In this document: one piece after another, positions 58,202 through 64,000 of the stretch
How positions within the stretch are numbered: the first letter of the stretch is position 1
Layout of the letters: each line of letters starts with the position of its first letter
NCBI RefSeq assembly: GCF_030272615.1
Contig: NC_081414.1
Location: 521,920,185 to 521,984,184, forward strand
Direction of reading: 5' to 3'
DNA from: Cryptomeria japonica
Lineage: Eukaryota > Streptophyta > Pinopsida > Cupressales > Cupressaceae
Length of the DNA: 64,000 nucleotides
Translations under genes and position numbers: made by a program
The notes under the pieces: model-generated
Seen by the model: only the letters and a program-made list of their open reading frames with translations
What the model was told of the DNA's origin: nothing
Databases searched by the model: none

Positions 58202-59690
58202 TGTTGGCATTGAGTTGTCATTGATGTCAACTGGTATAACAGGCAGGCTATCGGTAGAGGTATGTCATCCGGCATGAAGAAGAGTGTACTGGTATAGTGA
58301 CAAATAAGTATTGGTTGAGACTATCAGTGACTTCACCGCTATGAGGTGAGATGCATGAGTGTGTGAGCATGTAAAGTGATAACTAGTAGAACATAAACTG
58401 GTCTAGAGTATAGTACCGATAAAGAGCAGCATAGTGAGGAGGAGATCTAGTAGAGTAGAACAAAGGATAGGTGAACTGGTAGAGTTTACCGGCAAATGTA
58501 GTAGTAGATGAAAACCACTATGCAAATCACCAGAGGTGAAGATGTGTTACCAATGTAGAGTGCACTACCAGTTAGCAAGAGGAGAAGGTCTAACTGGTAA
58601 AGCTTTGTACCAGTATAATCTTGTTGAATGATCAAGTGTAAACCGGCCTGATGTTGGTGAGTTGAGTGTATAACTACTATGTTTCCATGTGGAGCTAAGG
58701 TGGCAAACATGCAAAAGTTGGTAAAGCCTCCATCAACAAGGTTGTTGAAATAGCTACTCAACATTAATGAAACGGCCAAAAAATATGGGATTGTGACTGA
58801 CTGAGGTGGCTCGAGGAAGAAAGAATGACACAGGAAAATCAAAAAAAAGTTGGCGCCTGGATCGAAGCAAAGAAACCAGATTGTGAGAAGACCTCAAGAA
58901 GGAAATAGTTGAGCCTTTTTCAAGTCAACAGATTTCATGGTAGAAAATCATGTACGAGATTGTTATCTTTTGCAAGCATGCATTGGATAATGGAAAGTAT
59001 CTATAGATTCATTCCTCGAATACAAGTGATTGATCCAAGACAACCTAGATCAGATCTCATACAAATCTTGTTGGGTGAAGGAAACCCTAACCATCTAAGT
59101 TTGAATTGTCTCTTGGTGGGAAAACTCAAGGTTAAATATAATGACTTGAGACTATTGTAGTAGCTGCTCGAGTGAGAAGACAAGTGTGAAATTGTTGAGA
59201 GCCAAAGAGATAAACACTTGAAGTGTTTAAGAGCAAAGTACTGATCGATAAGGAGAAGTGGAGTAAAACTGGTATAAGGAATAATCGGTGAAGAGTGCAT
59301 TGAACACAAAGGTGACAAACTGGTAGAAGTTGTGCCTGAGCAAGACTGATCAAGTGTGAGTTGAGAGAAGGAAGTCATTGTGAGAGGAGATTGAGAAAAG
59401 TGATCAGGAAAGTCAAGTTGCAAAGTGAGTGGTGAGTATACAAACTAGTAAGACTAAAACCGGCAAAGGAGAATATTGTAAGGTTGCAAAACTTCATTTC
59501 CAATAGTGATCTTGTATATCTGAATTTTATATTGTTCTCACTAAGTTGGAGATTAGTACAGGGGTTGGTGCCCTAAATATTGTAATCAAAGAGTTATTGT
59601 GAGGTTGCATTGGAGTAGAAGATCTCCATCTGTGTGTGTGAAAAAGGGTTTGTAGATGCAAGTACAACACTTCAGTTAAGTCATTATATG
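58202..59690 (+). repeat. E-type LTR, plus orientation, end eroded
   Basis: It begins TGTTGGCATTGAGTTGTC, the exact start of the E 5' LTR (44857 leftwards). Shared inner words include caccagaggtgaag (58530) and ggagtagaagatct (59611). Its last part, corresponding to E 43205-43400, was not found. No internal region follows, so it is a solo or truncated LTR. Confidence 0.75.
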
Positions 59691-61934
59691 CATGGTTAGT
59701 AATCAATAATCAATAAGTTTAAAAACCATAACAAAGCAACTAATTGCCTTCTAAAGGATGCGAGTATAAGATTTCTCTCAGATTTTTATAAGCAATACCA
59801 GTGACTAGACTACACCAAGATGAAGGATTTAATCTATATGATATTAACTATATGGATTCAAAATGGATGAATAATTCAAGCAATAACGAATTCAAGCAAT
59901 GAAGGATGCAAATAATAATGAGTAAAACTAAATATGGATGCAAATAATCGAAAAAGCACAATGATCTTCAATGACTCCAGAGCGAAATTAGCATCATAAT
60001 AATCTTCAAGCGTGTTCTCAAAAATCTCTGAGGTGAATTGGAATGAGAGATGAAGATTGAATTTATAGAGAATTACAAGAGAGATGATGAAAAAGCTCAA
60101 TTTAGGATTAATTGAAAATAATTGAAAAATCGGGTTTAGTTAACCTTGAGATAGATTCCAATTACAGCTTAATTGAAATGCATTCAAATTAAAAGTTCAA
60201 GTTGCATTGGAAATAATATTAAATTAATTCCATACATTTGTGATAAAAATAGATAATTCCATGCATATATTTGATTTATTCAAGAAAGGAGTCTTTTCAA
60301 TGCAATTGAACTCCTTTTTCTGAAAAGCTTTGAGTTCCAATAATAATTCAATTAAATTGCTTTTCTAATTTCAAATTCTAAATTTAGAAAAAGAAATAAT
60401 ATCTCAAGTTTGATTTCTCTCTCAATTCAATTCTTTTTTGTTTATTTTCAATTCAACTCTTGCTTTGTAATTAATTCCTCTTTTGTAATAAATTAATTCC
60501 TTTTGCATGATTGAATGGCAAATTTATTAATTAATTAAATATGCAAGGATATTTAATAAATTAAAATAGGATAATTGATCAAAATGATTTTCTTGGAAAT
60601 GATTCAATTGATTAAATGAATATTTAATTAATATTGAGTAATTTATTTGCCATGTGATATTTGATGATTAAAGAATTAATATTGTGCTCAAGGTTGATTT
60701 AATTGCCTTTGTTTAGGACCTTGGTGATGTTGTCGAGATTAGGGGTCCATGGTTTAGATGACCATTTTTAAGGTATTATATTTGCCCCTCTTTGAATTAA
60801 TGTGAGAGCAACGCGTTGGTTCAAAGAATATGTGATGTCTAGGAGATGTCAGTTCTGAACTTGATTGATCATGAACTAGATGAAAAGCAAGGTGTTTAGC
60901 TTGTTTCAAAGTGATGAAGCTGAATGAAGTCTGATTAAAGCGATACCAATCTCGAACTTGATTGAACTTAGGAACGATAGAAAACAAAGATACTAAACTT
61001 GAACTTGATTGATCAAGAAGAGAATCTTACTGATCTAGACATAGCGAGTGATGATAAAAATCGATCTTGAACTTGATGGATCAAGATACGATGAGCAAAG
61101 ATAAACTGTCCAGCTTGATCCAAAGTGACGAAACTGAACACCTGCTTAGATTTAGAGTATGATCAAAGATACTCTTTAAACTTTTGATTGAGGTTAAATG
61201 AATAATCAGCTTGATGAAAAGCGAGGAAACTGATTAATGTTAAGAGATTGATTCAGATGAAAGACAAATATTAGCTTAATTTGAAGCGATGAAATGTATA
61301 TGCCCCTAGCGATTGATTCGATTCAAATGATCGAGAGATCTCAACTTGATGTGAAGTGATAAAGGTGAGATTCCCCTTAGCAATAAGAATTGATTGATTT
61401 TTTTTAATTGAAAAGATTTTTCTCGACTTTTGATGAAGATTTGAAAAACTTTTCTCGACTTGTGAAGATGTAAAGTCATAAGGTCATGAGTATGCCCCCT
61501 TGGGAGCGAAATCAAAAAATAGCGAAGGTACATGATTATAGGCAATTGTGTGGCAAAAATAAGTTATTTGAGCACAAATTGATTATGAGGAATATTTGAA
61601 AAATTTGGTGTTGATTGATGAAATTAAGCGCAGAGTTGATCATAAAGTTGATGTGTAGAATGAAATTGAATTAAGTGTTGAAATTGAGAGCAATTTGAAG
61701 AAAGAATAAGCATTTGACGAAAAGAGAGCTAAGCGGTCCAAATTGTGAAATTGACTAGCAAAATGATCTCTAATTTCAATTTCGATCTTGAAAATGGAAT
61801 CAGAATGGTCAAATTAGCTAAGGGTACAATTTTCATGTCCGTCGGAGCAAGTTGAAAAATTAGGATTTTGGCTATATATGGGACAAAAGTGTCATTTTCA
61901 ATTCATTTTAACCCTCCAAGTTTGAAAATTTAAA
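59691..61934. other. non-coding region with a loosely repeated motif
   Basis: No gene seen. Between 60895 and 61450 a motif like gcttgat-nn-aaagcga-n-gaaactga recurs about six times at uneven spacing (about 60897, 61110, 61210, 61272, 61333). It may be the leader or LTR of a gypsy element that carries the PMD gene to its right. Confidence 0.4.
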
Positions 61935-64000
61935 ATGTCTTATGTGAAGAAAATGGTGCTCCCTACTCATCAACATCGATTCGAGCACCAGAGACATCAT
62001 AATCGACCCCGAAACTATGAGCCAACAGTAAGTGATCGATCTTAAGCCTCTTTATGTTTTCAATTTTGAATTTTTTTGCTCATTTTTCAAGTTTTTCGCA
62101 TGTTTGGGGTTGGGTTTTACGTTTTATCATGAGAGACAAGATTCTGTCTTGTACGAGTAACTGTTAAATTTTAGTTTATCATTTAAAGCCCTTAGAATTG
62201 TCGTTCAGACCCTACCCTTGTATCGTACGACATGTCTGTAAAAAGACCATTTTGTCATGCGGTGTCTTATATTTTGTCATATGAGAGTGTTTTATCGTAC
62301 GACAACTATTCCCTAACTCGTACGAGATGTTGCCCTTCTATGTTTTGTCGTTCAGGAAACAGGGAGCATTTTTTAAGGTCTAAACTTGACATTTTGATTT
62401 TGCACTTGACTTAGTTATTCCTGACTTGTACGAGATGCTGCCCTTCTGTGTTTTGTCATTCAGGAAATAGTGAGCATTTTTTAAGGTCTAAACTTGACAT
62501 TTTGATTTTGCACTTGACTTAGTTGGATTTGCATGATGTTTTACTTCTCTTGTAGGCTTATTTGGAATATTTTCTGATGCTTTGTTGTTGGTTTTTTTTG
62601 CAGGTTCAATTACCTCCTATACTTTTCAGATGTGTTTATCCTCCCACCATGACATTAGTATGATAGTTATCAGAGGTTGATCAGGCTCATATTAACTTTT
62701 GCGGTTTGAGTCATCTCCTTGGTTTACCAGATATCTATGTGAATCATGGTATGCTCACAGCATTGGTTGAGCATAACACATTTCATTTGTCAGTGGGGGA
62801 GTTGACTATCACTCTCGAGGATGTATATAGGATCCTCTATATCCCTTTTTCTTGGGATAAGGTGGATTACAATTCAAGACACCTTCCAGGATTACAGGCA
62901 GTGAGGCATGTCTTTAGGGATCCTGACATTTTGACCTATTCCATTAGTTGGGACATTACGATGAGCAGATACAGTGGGGAGTTTCCTCTGGCATGTGTTC
63001 TAGTAGGATTTATCAGCTATTTTCTGATCCCAGATAGAGGGCAGCAGGGTTTCCAGTGTGGTTGGGGCAGGATGCTAATGAGATTGATGGAGACCCCTTA
63101 GAGGCTTGGCTAGGGTTCTTTCTTATTAGCCCACATGTATCACAAGATGTATGAGATTGTATATAGAGATGGTAGGAGCATGGCCGCAAGTGTATTTATT
63201 TTATAGGTTTGGGCTTGGGAGCATATTCCTGTTTGTCGGCCTATTGTAGATGATAGTAGAGAGCTTGGGCAGCTGATTATATACAGGTATGCCGGTTATG
63301 TTACGCAGCCCCATCTGGGCAAGATAGATTTTTGGCAGCAGTAGTTAGACGATTTGATATCCGTAGTGTGGAGACTTTACAGAGGTTTAGAGCCATGGGA
63401 TGATTGGTAGCTGGTTCATAGGAACCTTTTTGTCACGCGCCCTTTTATTGGGAGATCACAGACTATTGTTGAGCAGTTCATCATTTCTCGAGTGATGAGG
63501 CAGTATGGTAGGCCTCAGGGGATCTCACAGGAGTATACAGCTTATGTGCATTATGTGGATGAGGAGAGATAGGGATGGTCTCCACGGTTTTTTTATGCCT
63601 TGACTATGCAGAAGTTGACTGGTCTACAGTGCCTTAGATGGGACTATATGGATGATGTTGTGGATGCGGGGGTATTGCCCCAGTACAGAGAGTGGTTCCA
63701 GCAGCATCCTTTTCCTAGGTTTAGCGATTCAGGTGAGTAGGTGCCTCGCATAGAGGATGGTGAGGATGATGTTCCCATGCCAAGATAGGGATAGGGATAG
63801 AGGCAGGGCCAGAGATAGGGACAGGGACAGAGAGCCGAGGCTCTGAGGTGGATAGGTGGTAATCCTGGTGCTAGTACAAGCAAGGTTCCAGCTGAGGGTA
63901 GATAGCAGAGGGGTGAGGACGGATCCCTAGGGAGAGTAGGAGTGAGATTGGGCAAAGTTGAGGAGGAGTGAGTAGCTCTAAGATAGGTCTGGCAGCGGAG
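61935..64000 (+). pseudogene. plant mobile domain (PMD) protein pseudogene, runs off window
   Basis: PMD proteins are found in transposons and in host proteins such as MAIL1. A first exon may be 61935-62027 (31 codons, MSYVKKMVLPTHQHRFEHQ), followed by gtaagt and, at 62603, a pyrimidine tract ending in cag. From 62604 one frame runs to the window edge without a shift: NTFHLSVGELTITLEDVYRI is the PMD hallmark, then FPLACVLVGFISYFL, VWAWEHIPVCRP and YAGYVTQPHLGKIDFWQQ. The tail (from 63780) was Gln- and Gly-rich. About fifteen in-frame TAG and two TGA codons occur, mostly where Gln is expected, and no TAA. It is not functional as it stands. Confidence 0.8.
62308..62525. repeat. 109-base tandem duplication inside the presumed PMD intron
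   Basis: Two copies start at 62308 and 62417 and agree closely (gagatgttgcccttct against gagatgctgcccttct; both end gcacttgacttagtt). The palindrome tcgtacga occurs intact at 62222-62229 and 62295-62302, with related words nearby. Confidence 0.9.

Noticed and set aside
35282-64000. TAG reassigned to glutamine
   Set aside because: The TAG bias could suggest recoding, but it is limited to decayed transposon genes, other frames use ordinary stops, and damaged catalytic residues and frameshifts occur alongside. CHG decay explains it more simply.

Overview
The window is plant nuclear DNA, AT-rich and almost entirely built of transposable elements. Ty1/copia elements primed by initiator-Met tRNA, Ty3/gypsy elements, L1-type LINEs, a plant mobile domain pseudogene and a PPR pseudogene are all present, and intact genes are essentially absent. 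This composition, the old nested retrotransposons and the long AT-rich spacers suggest a gymnosperm, most likely a conifer, though the species cannot be fixed from sequence alone.

Layout. 1-3.8 kb: the 3' end of an unidentified reading frame, a hairpin array and a degenerate pentatricopeptide-repeat (PPR) pseudogene. 3.9-8.0 kb: a large LTR-like unit on the minus strand with a small GC-rich island, apparently inserted in another LTR. 8.7-11.9 kb: a 5'-truncated Ty1/copia element (D, plus strand). 11.9-44.9 kb: one Ty1/copia element (E, minus strand) broken open twice. A second copia element (B, 15.75-20.65 kb, duplicated target gagta) sits in its integrase. A segment of about 19.6 kb with gypsy features (G) sits in its gag, and G itself carries a complete copia element (C, 33.76-41.07 kb, duplicated target tgttt), a LINE 3' end with a 17-bp duplicated target, and a fragment of a nuclear gene for a NifU-like Fe-S scaffold protein. 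44.9-54.5 kb: Ty3/gypsy remains interrupted by a long LINE, whose reverse transcriptase is in turn split by a solo LTR. The LINE carries an extra reading frame downstream of its RNase H. 55-59.7 kb: a foldback element, a copia LTR with an unusual coiled-coil and zinc-knuckle gag (F), and E-type LTR fragments. 61.9-64 kb: a plant mobile domain (PMD) pseudogene with a plausible intron and many in-frame TAG codons, running off the window.

Function. No gene here looks intact enough to act in the cell. Coding parts are gag, protease, integrase, reverse transcriptase and RNase H of decayed retroelements. In-frame stops are mostly TAG where Gln (CAG) is expected, which fits decay of methylated cytosines in CHG context. 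The parts of most interest are the extra LINE reading frame, the captured NifU-like exon, the PMD pseudogene, the hairpin array and the resolved order of nested insertions. All identities come from reading translated motifs by eye; no database search was run.
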